Origin: Prochlorococcus sp. AG-363-P06
GTDB taxonomy: Bacteria; Cyanobacteriota; Cyanobacteriia; PCC-6307; Cyanobiaceae
Length of the DNA stretch: 64,000 nucleotides
Assembly (NCBI GenBank): GCA_003280025.1
Contig: QCGD01000001.1
Coordinates: 124,001-188,000, forward strand
Direction: 5' to 3'
Positions 1 to 19,513 of the stretch are shown here, piece by piece. A model generated the notes under the pieces. It made no database searches. It saw only the letters and a program-made list of their open reading frames with translations, and was not told the DNA's origin. Position 1 is the first letter of the stretch. The number at the start of each line of letters is the position of its first letter. The position numbers and the translations under genes were made by a program.

Positions 1-789
<789 letters not shown>

Positions 790-833
790 ATCACCCATTG
801 AAATTAAATAATCTATAAACCTAAAAAAAAATT

Positions 834-1547
834 TTGGATTCTCAGACTCAAATGAAGCAAATAGTTGCTGATGCAGCTATTAAAGAAGTTGAAAGTGAAA
901 TGATACTTGGCTTAGGATCTGGATCAACTGCTGCACTTATGATAAAAAGTCTTGCGGATGAAATTCACTCAGGCAAATTGAAACAAATAAGAGGAGTTGC
1001 GACCTCCTTTCAATCAGAAGTCCTCGCACTAGAACTTGAAATACCTCTTATTGACTTGGCATCGGTTTCTCGAATTGATTTAGCTATTGATGGGGCAGAT
1101 GAAGTAGACCCAGCCTTCCAATTAATTAAAGGAGGAGGAGCTTGCCATGTTAGAGAAAAGTTAGTGGCATCTAAAGCTGAGAAATTGTTAATTGTTGTTG
1201 ATGAATCCAAGATGGTACAAAATTTAAATAAAAGTTTTCCGCTCCCTGTAGAGGTCCTGCCAAATGCCTGGAAGCAGGTTAAGGATATGATTGCAGAAAT
1301 GGATGGAAGTTCTACTCTAAGGATGGCCAAAAAAAAAGCAGGACCTGTTGTTACTGATCAGGGTAACTTAATACTGGACGTATTTTTTAATGATGGGATT
1401 AAGAATCCCAAAGATATAGAAATGAGTATAAATAATATTCCAGGTGTCTTGGAAAATGGATTATTTGTTGATATTACAGATAAAGTTTTAGTAGGCAAAA
1501 TTGAGAACAATATGCCAGTAGTTTCCTCACCATCAAAAGTTGGCTAA
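834..1547 (+). CDS. rpiA: Ribose-5-phosphate isomerase A
   Basis: [13 protein letters not shown] and KGGGAC motifs; TTG start or ATG at 852. Confidence 0.95.
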   Translation: MDSQTQMKQIVADAAIKEVESEMILGLGSGSTAALMIKSLADEIHSGKLKQIRGVATSFQSEVLALELEIPLIDLASVSRIDLAIDGADEVDPAFQLIKGGGACHVREKLVASKAEKLLIVVDESKMVQNLNKSFPLPVEVLPNAWKQVKDMIAEMDGSSTLRMAKKKAGPVVTDQGNLILDVFFNDGIKNPKDIEMSINNIPGVLENGLFVDITDKVLVGKIENNMPVVSSPSKVG

Positions 1548-2830
1548 TCTTCAAATCTTATTTGAACAGAATTAGCATGACTTTGAAGACCTTCACTTAG
1601 AGCGAGATTTATAATATCTAAACTATGAACTTTTAAACTTTCTTCGTTAAATTCTATTATTGAAGTATTTTTCATGAAAGTCTCAACTCCCAAAGAACCA
1701 CTGAATCTTGAATTCCCTGAAGTTGGTAAAGTGTGATTTGGCCCAGCCAGATAATCTCCAACAGCTTCAGGTGTCCATTTACCTAAAAATATCGCTCCTG
1801 CATTCTCAATACCTTTAATAATTTCTCTTGGATCATAAGTAATAATTTCTAAGTGTTCTGGCGCGAATTTATTGCTTAGTTCAATACATGATTCATAATT
1901 TTCGCAAATAACTATTAATCCCCAATTGTTGATGGATTGCATACAAATTTCTTTTCTTGGGTGATCCTCCATTGTTTTATATACCTCATCAAAAACCTCT
2001 TCAGCCTTCGCTTGTGATGTAGTAAGAAGTATTGAGGAAGCTAAAGGATCATGTTCTGCCTGAGCTAGTAAATCAGATGCTATTTGCGAGCTTTTAGCAG
2101 TATCATCTGCAATGATTAATATTTCACTTGGACCAGCTAGGGAATCAATTCCGGTAGATCCATAAATTAGCTTTTTTGCATTGGTTACATAGATGTTCCC
2201 TGGTCCTGAGATTACATCAACTTTTTTGATTTGCTTAGTGCCAAAGGCTAATGCGCCAATTGCTTGGGCTCCCCCAATTCTAAAAACTTTATCAACGCCG
2301 CACAAGTGAGCTGCTGCTAAAACAGTTTTATTTATCATCCCTTCTTTATTCCCAGGAGAAACCATTGTTATTTCTTCTACTCCTGCTACTTTTGCTGGTA
2401 TTGCATTCATCAAAACTGTACTGGGATAAGCAGCTCTACCTCCAGGTATATATATGCCTGCATTTTTTACTGGTTTCCATCTCCTTTGCACCAAGTCACC
2501 ATGTTCACCTTTAATAGTGAAAGATCTTGGAATCTCTTTTTCATGAAATGTTTTAATTCTTTTATAGGCAACTTCTAATGAACTTTTTAAATTGCTGTCA
2601 ATTTCATTCCATGAATCCTTTAAATCATTCGTGCAAACTTGCATAGGATCAGGATTGAAACCATCAAATTTTTGGGTATAGTTTTTTACGGCTTGATCTC
2701 CATGATTTTTTACTTCTTGAAGAATTTCCTCAACAATTGAATTTATCTTTTTATTGTTTTCTGACGTGGTTCTAGCAGAAATTCTATTTAATTCTTGAAT
2801 AGCATTCTGTTTATTATTTATGATCTTCAT
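1544..2830 (-). CDS. hisD: Histidinol dehydrogenase
   Basis: Full-length HisD with [16 protein letters not shown] and AGPSEILI motifs. Confidence 0.96.
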   Translation of the reverse strand: MKIINNKQNAIQELNRISARTTSENNKKINSIVEEILQEVKNHGDQAVKNYTQKFDGFNPDPMQVCTNDLKDSWNEIDSNLKSSLEVAYKRIKTFHEKEIPRSFTIKGEHGDLVQRRWKPVKNAGIYIPGGRAAYPSTVLMNAIPAKVAGVEEITMVSPGNKEGMINKTVLAAAHLCGVDKVFRIGGAQAIGALAFGTKQIKKVDVISGPGNIYVTNAKKLIYGSTGIDSLAGPSEILIIADDTAKSSQIASDLLAQAEHDPLASSILLTTSQAKAEEVFDEVYKTMEDHPRKEICMQSINNWGLIVICENYESCIELSNKFAPEHLEIITYDPREIIKGIENAGAIFLGKWTPEAVGDYLAGPNHTLPTSGNSRFSGSLGVETFMKNTSIIEFNEESLKVHSLDIINLALSEGLQSHANSVQIRFED

Positions 2831-2952
2831 ATTCTTATTTTTTGCAAATTGTAAGCCTAAAGAATTAATTTAATGACCTTTCAAATTATATATTATTGAT
2901 TAGTAGTCTACTTATTTGTTATGATAATTTTCTACTATAAAAATTACTCTCT

Positions 2953-3246
2953 GTGGCCAATAACAAATCAGCGAAAAAGAGAATTCAAATTGCCGAAAGA
3001 AATCGTTTAATCAATAAGTCTTATAAATCAACGGTTAGAACTTTGACAAAAAAAACGTTAGAAAATTGTGAAAAATATAAAAAAGAACCAAATGCTGAGA
3101 ACAAAAACTTGGTTCAATCAAGCCTTAGTATTGCTTTTAGTTTAATTGATAAAGCAGTTAAAAAGAATGTTCTTCATAAGAATAATGGTGCTAACAAAAA
3201 ATCTAGAATTAATAAAATAGTAAAAACTACTCTTACAACAAATTAA
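2953..3246 (+). CDS. rpsT: 30S ribosomal protein S20
   Basis: ANNKSAKKRIQIAERNRLINKS start typical of S20; non-ATG start. Confidence 0.95.
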   Translation: MANNKSAKKRIQIAERNRLINKSYKSTVRTLTKKTLENCEKYKKEPNAENKNLVQSSLSIAFSLIDKAVKKNVLHKNNGANKKSRINKIVKTTLTTN

Positions 3247-3262
3247 ATAGCAAAATTATAAT

Positions 3263-4069
3263 ATGAGGGATATTGAACTCATAGACTCACACTGTCATTT
3301 AATATTTGAAAATTTTGCACAAGACCTTGAAGATGTTGTCTCAAGATGGCGATCTAGAGGTGTAAAGAAACTGCTTCATGCTTGTTGTGAATTATCAGAA
3401 ATTCCTAAATTAAAAAAAATTTCCCAAGAATTTGATGAAATTTATTATTCCGTAGGTTTACATCCTCTTGAAGCAAATAAATGGGAAAGAAACTACAAAT
3501 CTATATTACATAATGCAGTTCAAGCAGATAACAGAGTTGTTGCTATTGGAGAGTTAGGCCTAGATTTTTTTAAAAGCGAAAATAAAAAAAGGCAGATTGA
3601 TGCACTTATGCCGCAAATGGAGTTGGCATTTGAACTCGACTTACCTGTAATTATTCATTGCAGAGATGCAGCAAATGTAATGATTAATATATGTAGTGAC
3701 CTAAATAAAAAAGGAAGATGCCCAAGAGGAGTACTTCATTGTTGGACAGGAACTCCTAATGAAATGAAGCAATTTTTGGATCTTGGTTTTTATATAAGTT
3801 TTAGTGGAATAGTTACATTTCCCAAAGCACATGAAATTCATGAGTGCGCAAAAATAGTCCCTTCTGATAGATACTTGATTGAAACTGATTCACCCTTTTT
3901 AGCTCCTGTACCTCATAGAGGTAAAAGAAATGAGCCGGCTTTTGTAGAAAACGTAGCTAATTTTCTTTCGAAATTACGATCAACTGAATTAGTTAATATT
4001 GCCGCAGAGTCATCTAGGAATGCTGAAGATTTGTTTAAATTTGACTTGTTAAATAGGCTGAAGGGGTGA
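3263..4069 (+). CDS. tatD: TatD-family metal-dependent hydrolase
   Basis: DSHCHL, GELGLDF, HCRDA and ETDSPFLAP motifs. Confidence 0.92.
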   Translation: MRDIELIDSHCHLIFENFAQDLEDVVSRWRSRGVKKLLHACCELSEIPKLKKISQEFDEIYYSVGLHPLEANKWERNYKSILHNAVQADNRVVAIGELGLDFFKSENKKRQIDALMPQMELAFELDLPVIIHCRDAANVMINICSDLNKKGRCPRGVLHCWTGTPNEMKQFLDLGFYISFSGIVTFPKAHEIHECAKIVPSDRYLIETDSPFLAPVPHRGKRNEPAFVENVANFLSKLRSTELVNIAAESSRNAEDLFKFDLLNRLKG

Positions 4070-4295
4070 TAGAATTTGGAATTACTGGAAATTTTCTTAA
4101 TTATTTAGTATTTGATCTCTTAAAGATGGTTAATAACCATTATATCTAGAAATTAAATTTTACGTTTATTTTTTGGGTATATATCAAAAACAAGAATAAA
4201 TCTTGGTTTCATAATCTAAGAGTTCAATTACAAATTAATAAATTAAGTACAATTATAGTAAACAGTAAATCTTACATAAAAATGGGTTTTATTGG

Positions 4296-7200
4296 ATGAG
4301 CAGTAGCGCTTTACAGGTAGCAAAAACAGGTACTTATCTACCGGATTTAGTTGAGGTACAGAGAGCAAGTTTTAAATGGTTTTTAGAGAAAGGTTTAATT
4401 GAAGAATTACAAAATTTTTCTCCAATTTCTGACTATACAGGTAAATTAGAACTACATTTTATTGGCGAAGAATATAGGTTAAAGAGACCTAGGCATGATG
4501 TAGAGGAAGCTAAAAGGCGTGATGCTACTTTTGCTTCTCAAATGTATGTTACATGTAGATTAATAAACAAAGAAACAGGTGAAATTAAAGAGCAAGAAGT
4601 ATTTATAGGTGAGTTACCATTGATGACAGAAAGAGGTACTTTCATCATTAATGGAGCAGAAAGAGTAATAGTTAATCAAATTGTTAGAAGTCCAGGAGTT
4701 TATTTCAAAGATGAACAGGATAAAAATGGTCGAAGGACATATAACGCAAGCGTTATTCCTAATAGAGGTGCATGGTTAAAATTCGAGACAGATAAAAACA
4801 ACTTACTTTATGTGAGGGTTGATAAAACTAGAAAAATTAATGCTCATGTTCTTATGAGAGCTATGGGACTATCAGATAATGATGTAGTAGATAAACTTAG
4901 GCACCCGGAGTTTTATCAACAATCAATTGATTCAGCAAATGATGAAGGTATAAATTCAGAAGATCAGGCCTTATTAGAGCTTTATAAGAAATTACGCCCC
5001 GGTGAGCCACCTTCAGTCTCTGGTGGTCAACAACTTTTATACAGTAGATTCTTTGATCCCAAAAGATATGATTTGGGAAGGGTTGGTAGATATAAAATTA
5101 ACAAGAAATTAAGGTTAACTGTTCCAGATGATGTTAGAACACTTACCCATGAAGACGTTCTCTCTACTATAGATTATCTCATAAACTTAGAGCTTGATAT
5201 AGGTGGTGCGACTTTAGATGATATTGATCACCTTGGTAATAGAAGAGTTAGGTCCGTTGGCGAACTTCTGCAAAACCAAGTTAGGGTGGGACTTAATCGT
5301 TTAGAAAGAATCATTAAAGAAAGAATGACTGTAGGAGAGACAGATTCTCTTACTCCCGCTCAGTTAGTAAATCCAAAACCTTTAGTTGCGGCTATTAAAG
5401 AGTTCTTTGGGTCAAGCCAATTAAGTCAATTTATGGATCAAACGAATCCATTGGCGGAATTAACCCATAAAAGAAGAATCTCAGCATTAGGTCCTGGTGG
5501 TTTGACAAGAGAAAGAGCAGGATTTGCTGTAAGAGATATTCATCCTTCACACTACGGAAGGTTATGTCCTATTGAGACTCCTGAAGGTCCAAATGCAGGA
5601 CTTATTAATTCACTTGCCACCCATGCGAGAGTAAATGAATATGGCTTTATAGAAACTCCTTTTTGGGAAGTAGATAAAGGTAGAGTTCTGAAAGAAGGTA
5701 ATCCTATTTATTTATCTGCTGATTTAGAGGATGAGTGTAGGGTCGCCCCAGGAGATGTAGCTACCGACAAAGACGGAACGATACTTGCAAATTTAATACC
5801 AGTTAGATATAGACAGGATTTTGAAAAAGTACCTCCTCAACAAGTTGATTACGTTCAACTTTCTCCTGTTCAAGTTATTTCAGTTGCCACTTCACTAATC
5901 CCCTTTTTGGAGCATGACGATGCAAATAGGGCACTTATGGGATCTAACATGCAACGCCAAGCTGTTCCATTGCTTAGACCAGAGCGTCCGTTAGTTGGTA
6001 CAGGCTTAGAATCTCAAGTTGCAAGAGACTCAGGGATGGTACCCATAACAAAAGTAAATGGAACCATTTCCTATGTTGATTCTAATGAGATTGTTGTTAA
6101 AGATGAAGATGGTAATGAACATTATCATTATCTGCAAAAATATCAGAGATCCAATCAAGATACTTGCCTTAATCAAAGACCAATTGTAAACATTGGAGAT
6201 CAAGTCATATCAGGACAAGTTCTTGCTGATGGATCCGCATGTGAAGGAGGGGAGATAGCTTTAGGACAGAATGTCTTAATTGCTTACATGCCATGGGAAG
6301 GTTACAACTATGAAGATGCAATTCTTGTTAGTGAAAGAATGGTTACTGATGATTTATATACATCGGTACATATCGAAAAGTATGAAATAGAAGCTAGACA
6401 AACAAAGTTAGGTCCTGAAGAAATTACAAGAGAGATTCCTAATATTTCGGAAGAAAGTCTGAATAATCTTGATGAAATGGGAATAATCAGAATAGGAGCT
6501 TTTGTAGAAAGTGGAGATATTCTCGTGGGGAAAGTCACTCCAAAAGGAGAATCAGATCAACCACCTGAAGAAAAACTTTTAAGAGCTATATTTGGTGAAA
6601 AAGCACGAGATGTAAGGGATAACTCCCTTAGAGTTCCTAAAACAGAAAAAGGAAGAGTTTTAGATGTTCGTATCTACACTAGAGAACAAGGTGATGAGTT
6701 ACCTCCTGGGGCAAATATGGTTGTTAGAGTGTATGTTGCACAGCGGAGAAAAATTCAAGTTGGTGATAAGATGGCTGGAAGGCACGGAAACAAGGGCATA
6801 ATTAGTAGAATTTTACCTAGAGAGGATATGCCCTATTTGCCTGATGGAACTCCTGTTGATATAGTGCTTAACCCTCTTGGCGTTCCAAGTAGAATGAATG
6901 TAGGCCAAGTCTTTGAATTGTTGATGGGCTGGGCTGCTTCGAACTTGAATTGCAGGGTTAAGGTTGTACCATTTGATGAAATGTATGGTCCTGAAAAATC
7001 ACATCAAACTGTTCAAGCATTTTTAGAAGAGGCCGCTAAACAACCTGGGAAAGCTTGGGTTTATAATCCTGATGATCCTGGAAAGTTATTACTAAAAGAT
7101 GGCAGAACTGGTGAACCTTTTGATCAGCCTGTTGCCGTTGGATATTCTCATTTCCTTAAGTTAGTTCATTTAGTCGATGATAAAATTCATGCTAGATCTA

Positions 7201-7589
7201 CTGGTCCTTACTCTCTTGTTACACAACAACCCTTAGGAGGTAAAGCTCAACAAGGTGGTCAAAGGCTAGGTGAAATGGAAGTATGGGCTCTTGAAGCCTA
7301 TGGTGCGGCTTATACTCTTCAAGAACTTTTAACAGTTAAATCAGATGATATGCAAGGAAGGAATGAAGCCTTAAACGCTATTGTAAAAGGTAAGCCTATC
7401 CCTAGACCCGGGACTCCTGAATCATTTAAAGTTCTTATGAGAGAATTGCAATCTTTAGGTTTAGATATTGGTGTATATACGGATGAAGGTAAAGAGGTCG
7501 ATTTAATGCAAGATATTAATCCAAGGAGGAATACTCCCTCAAGACCAACATATGAATCTCTTGGAACCTCTGAATATGAGGAAGATTAA
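4296..7589 (+). CDS. rpoB: RNA polymerase beta subunit
   Basis: 1097 aa; [41 protein letters not shown]. Confidence 0.99.
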   Translation: MSSSALQVAKTGTYLPDLVEVQRASFKWFLEKGLIEELQNFSPISDYTGKLELHFIGEEYRLKRPRHDVEEAKRRDATFASQMYVTCRLINKETGEIKEQEVFIGELPLMTERGTFIINGAERVIVNQIVRSPGVYFKDEQDKNGRRTYNASVIPNRGAWLKFETDKNNLLYVRVDKTRKINAHVLMRAMGLSDNDVVDKLRHPEFYQQSIDSANDEGINSEDQALLELYKKLRPGEPPSVSGGQQLLYSRFFDPKRYDLGRVGRYKINKKLRLTVPDDVRTLTHEDVLSTIDYLINLELDIGGATLDDIDHLGNRRVRSVGELLQNQVRVGLNRLERIIKERMTVGETDSLTPAQLVNPKPLVAAIKEFFGSSQLSQFMDQTNPLAELTHKRRISALGPGGLTRERAGFAVRDIHPSHYGRLCPIETPEGPNAGLINSLATHARVNEYGFIETPFWEVDKGRVLKEGNPIYLSADLEDECRVAPGDVATDKDGTILANLIPVRYRQDFEKVPPQQVDYVQLSPVQVISVATSLIPFLEHDDANRALMGSNMQRQAVPLLRPERPLVGTGLESQVARDSGMVPITKVNGTISYVDSNEIVVKDEDGNEHYHYLQKYQRSNQDTCLNQRPIVNIGDQVISGQVLADGSACEGGEIALGQNVLIAYMPWEGYNYEDAILVSERMVTDDLYTSVHIEKYEIEARQTKLGPEEITREIPNISEESLNNLDEMGIIRIGAFVESGDILVGKVTPKGESDQPPEEKLLRAIFGEKARDVRDNSLRVPKTEKGRVLDVRIYTREQGDELPPGANMVVRVYVAQRRKIQVGDKMAGRHGNKGIISRILPREDMPYLPDGTPVDIVLNPLGVPSRMNVGQVFELLMGWAASNLNCRVKVVPFDEMYGPEKSHQTVQAFLEEAAKQPGKAWVYNPDDPGKLLLKDGRTGEPFDQPVAVGYSHFLKLVHLVDDKIHARSTGPYSLVTQQPLGGKAQQGGQRLGEMEVWALEAYGAAYTLQELLTVKSDDMQGRNEALNAIVKGKPIPRPGTPESFKVLMRELQSLGLDIGVYTDEGKEVDLMQDINPRRNTPSRPTYESLGTSEYEED

Positions 7590-7601
7590 ATACTTTATTA
7601 A

Positions 7602-9533
<1,932 letters not shown>

Positions 9534-9562
9534 TTGTAAAAACCTCACTATTCAATTATTAA

Positions 9563-13669
<4,107 letters not shown>

Positions 13670-13714
13670 AAACCATTATTATTTGCATATACTAGAATAT
13701 ATTTTTACTTTTAG

Positions 13715-13870
<156 letters not shown>

Positions 13871-13888
13871 AAGTAGGATCTAATCTAA

Positions 13889-14947
<1,059 letters not shown>

Positions 14948-15015
14948 TCATCTTTAAAATTATTTTTTAAATTCATCTTAAACACGTTATTATTAATTTA
15001 ATTAGATTTTGATTA

Positions 15016-15141
15016 TTGGGTTTTCTTAAAACAAAAGTTTTACCTTTTGCAATTGTTAGCCTTTTTGGGATTGCATTTATTGCAGTGAGTGCAAGAATTT
15101 GGTTACCAGGAGATATGATTTCACCTGCTCCAATTAATTAA
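15016..15141 (+). CDS. Small single-span membrane protein, 41 aa
   Basis: Read directly with TTG start: MGFLKTKVLPFAIVSLFGIAFIAVSARIWLPGDMISPAPIN; one hydrophobic segment between rlmN and the HEAT gene. Confidence 0.6.
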   Translation: MGFLKTKVLPFAIVSLFGIAFIAVSARIWLPGDMISPAPIN

Positions 15142-15165
15142 TATTTATTAATACTTGTAAGTTAA

Positions 15166-15936
15166 ATGACAAACAATAGTGATCCCAAAAAAGAAAGTTT
15201 AGCAGAAATAGCAATTGATCCTGAAGTTCTAGCTAAAGAATTAGCTTTAGAACTTGAAATAGATCCTTTAGAACAAATAGATTCAGAAAATTTCTCAAAA
15301 GGTAATTTAAATATAATTTCAGAATGCAATGAGGCCCTTAATTTACTTAAGGGCAATAGAGAACAAAGAATACAAGGATTAAGAATATTTTGTGAATATA
15401 GAGATAAAAGATCTTTTCCCTTTTTACTACCTCTACTTGATCAACCCTGCCCTGTGGAAAGAATGAGTGCAGTATATGCTTTAGGTAGAAATCCTTGCCC
15501 TAGTGCAGTTCAAAAACTAGTTAATCTTTTAGAAACAGATGACAATGCTTATGTAAGAAGAGCTACCGCTTGGAGTTTAGCTAACTATGATAATCAAATT
15601 GTTTTAAAGCCATTAATAAATGCATTGAAGAATGATGTAGCTGCTGTTAGATTATGGTCTTCTAGCTCTTTAGCGGAAATTGGAAGTATCTCTTCAGAAA
15701 ATGCTCAATTAGCGGCAGAACAACTTCTGATAAGTTTAAAGATAGATAATGAGACAGGAGTTAGAAGCAATTGTATATGGTCTTTGTCTAGGTTATTTGA
15801 AAAGTTAAACGAAACATTTCAAGAGAGGTTTGTTGATGAATGTACTAAGATAGCTCTATTTGATAAAGAACCCTCAGTCATGGAAGAAGCAAAAACTGCT
15901 CTAGATTCCATGGGAATGCAAAGTTTTTATAATTAG
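15166..15936 (+). CDS. HEAT-repeat protein (PBS-lyase/CpcE-like repeats)
   Basis: Repeated AVYALG, ATAWSLANY and SSSLAEIG helical repeat signatures. Confidence 0.8.
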   Translation: MTNNSDPKKESLAEIAIDPEVLAKELALELEIDPLEQIDSENFSKGNLNIISECNEALNLLKGNREQRIQGLRIFCEYRDKRSFPFLLPLLDQPCPVERMSAVYALGRNPCPSAVQKLVNLLETDDNAYVRRATAWSLANYDNQIVLKPLINALKNDVAAVRLWSSSSLAEIGSISSENAQLAAEQLLISLKIDNETGVRSNCIWSLSRLFEKLNETFQERFVDECTKIALFDKEPSVMEEAKTALDSMGMQSFYN

Positions 15937-16063
15937 ACCTGCAATCATTGATAAGATAATAGTATTTATTCGACAATCCATATAAAAATAAAAAAAATAT
16001 TAATTTGTACCAACCGAAACCAACATTTTTCGTTATTCTATATAAAGTGTAAATACTAATTAC

Positions 16064-16288
16064 TTGAATTTAATGCCTCAAAGAACATTAAGATTCAAAA
16101 TTCACCAAGATGGCAGAGTTGAGGAAACTGTCGAAGGTTTTATAGGAAAGGCATGTAACGATGCCACAAAAAATCTTGAAAATTCTCTTGGTGAAGTAAA
16201 GGTTAAAAATCAATCATTAGATGCATTTATGACCAACCAAGTTAAAAATTCAAGTAAAGTTAACAACGAATCTAATGTCACATTTTAG
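16064..16288 (+). CDS. DUF2997-family small protein
   Basis: RTLRFKIHQDGRVEETVEGFIGKAC, typical of the family next to ycf35. Confidence 0.8.
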   Translation: MNLMPQRTLRFKIHQDGRVEETVEGFIGKACNDATKNLENSLGEVKVKNQSLDAFMTNQVKNSSKVNNESNVTF

Positions 16289-16667
16289 TACTATTAAAAC
16301 TGAGCTTAAGGAAGTAAAACCCTTAATTAAAGCTTTAAATCAACTTGGTTATTCTATTAATCAAGAGAAAAAATATGTTAAGGGCTATAAAGGTCAAGTT
16401 ACAGATGTAGACATAAGTATGGAATTACAAGGTAATACTATGGTTGGATTTAAATTTAATAAAAATTCTAACTCTTATGAGTTAGTTACGGATGTAGATC
16501 TTTGGAATTTAGATGTGCCTGTGGAAAGGTTTATTTCTAAAGTGACACAAATGTATGCATATAATACAATTATTTCAAAAACAGAAGAGGATGGTTACCA
16601 AGTTGTTGAGCAACAGAACAAAAATGATGGATCGATTGAATTGGTTTTAACCAAATGGGAAAATTAA
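16275..16667 (+). CDS. ycf35: DUF1257 / Ycf35 protein
   Basis: MSHFSTIKTELKEVKPLIKALNQLGY and YAYNTI; overlaps the previous gene by 14 nt. Confidence 0.88.
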   Translation: MSHFSTIKTELKEVKPLIKALNQLGYSINQEKKYVKGYKGQVTDVDISMELQGNTMVGFKFNKNSNSYELVTDVDLWNLDVPVERFISKVTQMYAYNTIISKTEEDGYQVVEQQNKNDGSIELVLTKWEN

Positions 16668-16670
16668 TAT

Positions 16671-17036
16671 TTGGGCTATAATCTGACTAAAACTATAGAT
16701 AACTTTGAACAGAATAATGAGATTACTGGTTTTGAACCTGTCTTGGGAGGGACCTTATGTGAAAAAGCAGTTTGGGTTGATGAAAGTGCATGCATAGGTT
16801 GTAGATACTGTGCACATGTTGCTACTAATACTTTCATAGTTGATTCAGAATATGGAAGAAGTAGAGCAATTAGGCAAGATGGTGATAGCTTTGAAATCTT
16901 GCAAGAAGCTATAGATACATGTCCTGTAGATTGTATCCACTGGGTTAAATTTGAAGAATTGGAAAATTTAGAAAATAGTCTTGATAGAGATATGTTTCAA
17001 TCATTAGGAAAACTACCAAGAATAAACAAGCATTAA
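16671..17036 (+). CDS. 4Fe-4S ferredoxin-like protein
   Basis: CIGCRYCAHVATNTF and TCPVDCIHWV; TTG start. Confidence 0.85.
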   Translation: MGYNLTKTIDNFEQNNEITGFEPVLGGTLCEKAVWVDESACIGCRYCAHVATNTFIVDSEYGRSRAIRQDGDSFEILQEAIDTCPVDCIHWVKFEELENLENSLDRDMFQSLGKLPRINKH

Positions 17037-17042
17037 TTTTTA

Positions 17043-18242
17043 ATGAATTTGCCTAACCGTAGATTTGGGAGGACAAATTTACAGATACCCGTTTTATCAT
17101 TAGGGGGTATGAGATTTCAAAAAAGTTGGGAGCAATTAGATCTTTCTGAAATTTCATTTAAGGAACAAAATAAAGTGGAAAACATTTTAAATCTTGCAGA
17201 TAAATATGGCTTAAGTCATGTAGAGACTGCAAAGGATTATGGTACTTCAGAAGTTCAGCTGGGAATGTGTTTTAAGAACATAAGAAAAACACCAAGAATA
17301 ATTCAAACAAAAATCCCGCCTAATCGTGATCCGAAAATCTTTGAAAAAGATGTTTTTAGAAGCTTTGAAAAATTACAAGTAAAGAAAATTGATTTATTAG
17401 CTATACATGGAATAAATTTACCTGAACATCTTGATCAGGCTGTGAGAGATGGAGGCTGTGTTGAAGTTTTAAGAAAATTGCAAAAAGCAAATTTAATTGG
17501 TTCTATCGGTTTTTCAACCCATGGAGAATTATCACTTATAGAAAAGGCAATATCAACGAATTTATTTGATTATGTTAATTTGCACTGGTATTACATCAAC
17601 CAGTCGAATTCAAAAGTAATTGAATTAGCGCATAAATATGATCTTGGAGTTTTTATAATCAGTCCTACTGATAAAGGAGGTCATCTTCATACACCTTCAA
17701 CCAAAATGTTGGAACTTTGTAGACCTCTTCATCCTATAGTTTTTAATGATCTTTTTTGCTTAAGGAATAAAAATATACATACAATAAGCGTTGGTATTGC
17801 GAAGGAGAGTGATTTTGATTTGCATTTAAGCGCAGTTTCTTTGATTCCAGAATCTGAAAAATATATTCCAAAGATAATACATAGATTAAGAGAAGAATCA
17901 ATAAAAAGTTTAGGTCTTGAGTGGTATAAATGTTGGAATAAAAATTTGCCAAGTTGGCAAAATACACCAGGTGAGATTAATATACCTGTTCTTCTCTGGC
18001 TTTCTAATTTAATAGATTGGTTAGATTTGGAGGGATTTGCAAGGTCAAGATATCAATTACTTGGTAATGGAAGCCACTGGTTTCAAGGTAATAATGCAAA
18101 TTCATTAGATGTCAATGTTTCAGAAAGTCAATTATTAAATGTTTTGGAAGGCCATATAAATCCAACGAAGGTTTTAAAAAAATTGAGAATCTTAAAAGAT
18201 AAGTTTGGACAAAAATCAATACAAAGATTGTCAAAAAATTAG
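17043..18242 (+). CDS. Aldo/keto reductase family protein
   Basis: NRRFGRTNLQIPVLSLGGMRFQ; DYGTSE; KIDLLAIHG. Confidence 0.88.
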   Translation: MNLPNRRFGRTNLQIPVLSLGGMRFQKSWEQLDLSEISFKEQNKVENILNLADKYGLSHVETAKDYGTSEVQLGMCFKNIRKTPRIIQTKIPPNRDPKIFEKDVFRSFEKLQVKKIDLLAIHGINLPEHLDQAVRDGGCVEVLRKLQKANLIGSIGFSTHGELSLIEKAISTNLFDYVNLHWYYINQSNSKVIELAHKYDLGVFIISPTDKGGHLHTPSTKMLELCRPLHPIVFNDLFCLRNKNIHTISVGIAKESDFDLHLSAVSLIPESEKYIPKIIHRLREESIKSLGLEWYKCWNKNLPSWQNTPGEINIPVLLWLSNLIDWLDLEGFARSRYQLLGNGSHWFQGNNANSLDVNVSESQLLNVLEGHINPTKVLKKLRILKDKFGQKSIQRLSKN

Positions 18243-18958
18243 CGTGATAATGGTTTTTTTTCTGGTTTACCAACGCTTCTTGGATAAGTTTCTGGACAAG
18301 CTCTGATTGGCTGAATACAAATAATATTTCTAGTACCTTTATTTCTTGGTAATAAAATTTTTCTTCTTTCTTTAATTTCTCCTCCAAGTATTTTTAAGGT
18401 TTTTTCTAAACTTTTTTCATCTTCCTTACTCCATTTGCCGCAATATAAAACTCCTAATCCATTTCTCTTTAATATAGGTAATATATATTCTGAAACTGTT
18501 GAAGGAATACTTACAGCTCTTGTAGTCGCAATATTAAAGCTGTTTCTAAATGAAGATTGATGTGCGATATTTTCAACTCGGTCGTTGATTACAAATATAT
18601 TATTTTTGAAGTTAATAATTTTAATTATGCTTTTTAATGCATCTGTTTTTTTCTTGGATGAATCAATTAAGTATATTTCTGAATCAGGATGTGTTATTGC
18701 GTAAGCAAACCCTGGGAAACCACAGCCGCATCCAATATCTAAAAATTTTTTATTATTGAAATTGTAGTTTGGAATAAATTTAAATGGCCAGATGCTATCA
18801 AAAACTTGTGATATCCAGTAATCATTTCCTTCAATCAATCGTGTGAGGTTGGTTCTCTTATTTAATTCTCGTAGTCTTATTTGCAATTCTTTAAACATCA
18901 TTATTTCTTCTTCAGTTATTAATTCAACCAGTTCAAAAGGTATGCTTTCTTTTCTCAT
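18239..18958 (-). CDS. rsmG: 16S rRNA (guanine527-N7)-methyltransferase
   Basis: NRTNLT-like motif; FLDIGCGCGFPGFAYAI. Confidence 0.9.
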   Translation of the reverse strand: MRKESIPFELVELITEEEIMMFKELQIRLRELNKRTNLTRLIEGNDYWISQVFDSIWPFKFIPNYNFNNKKFLDIGCGCGFPGFAYAITHPDSEIYLIDSSKKKTDALKSIIKIINFKNNIFVINDRVENIAHQSSFRNSFNIATTRAVSIPSTVSEYILPILKRNGLGVLYCGKWSKEDEKSLEKTLKILGGEIKERRKILLPRNKGTRNIICIQPIRACPETYPRSVGKPEKKPLSR

Positions 18959-19047
18959 TGCGTTTTTAATATTTTCTTTTTGATTGAACTAAAAACATTC
19001 TATTTCATTAAAATTGATTAGAATATTTTTAAAAATAAAAAAATATT

Positions 19048-19494
19048 TTGAAAGCAGATATATCCTACTATAAGATTTTAGGGGTTAATGAAAATGCCTC
19101 TAATAATGAATTAAGAAAGGCATTTTGTAGACTTTCTATTGAATTACACCCAGATACAACTTCTTTAGATTTAGAAGAAGCTAAAAATAAATTTCAAAAA
19201 GTATTAGAGGCTTATGAAAATCTAAATAATAGTAGGTTAAGAAAAATATATGATGACAAATTAAAAGAGAAATCTAAAAATGCGAATGAAAAGAAAACAA
19301 ATGTTTTTAATTCTTTTCTAATAGATTCTAGTAATCAAAATTTAGTAGGCAATAGGAGACCTTTTTCCAATGGAGAGATTTTTTCATTATTTCTCTTGAT
19401 ACTTATTATTTTTATATGTTTAGTATGCTCTATTTTAATAGCTTCTTTGACTGGTAAAGAATTAGATACTATACCTATTTGGCTTGTAAAATGA
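19048..19494 (+). CDS. DnaJ-domain protein with C-terminal membrane segment
   Basis: YYKILGVNENASNNELRKAFCRLSIELHPD J domain with HPD; C-terminal hydrophobic helix. Confidence 0.88.
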   Translation: MKADISYYKILGVNENASNNELRKAFCRLSIELHPDTTSLDLEEAKNKFQKVLEAYENLNNSRLRKIYDDKLKEKSKNANEKKTNVFNSFLIDSSNQNLVGNRRPFSNGEIFSLFLLILIIFICLVCSILIASLTGKELDTIPIWLVK

Positions 19495-19513
19495 TTATTG
19501 ATAAGAAAGTTTT

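Noticed and set aside
4126-4140. ATGGTT-AAT-AACCAT hairpin upstream of rpoB
   Set aside because: Only 6 bp, AT-rich and without a T-tract; not enough to call a terminator or regulatory site.
18112-18387. 91-aa minus-strand ORF overlapping the aldo/keto reductase and rsmG ends
   Set aside because: Out-of-frame overlap with two well-supported genes; composition is not protein-like.
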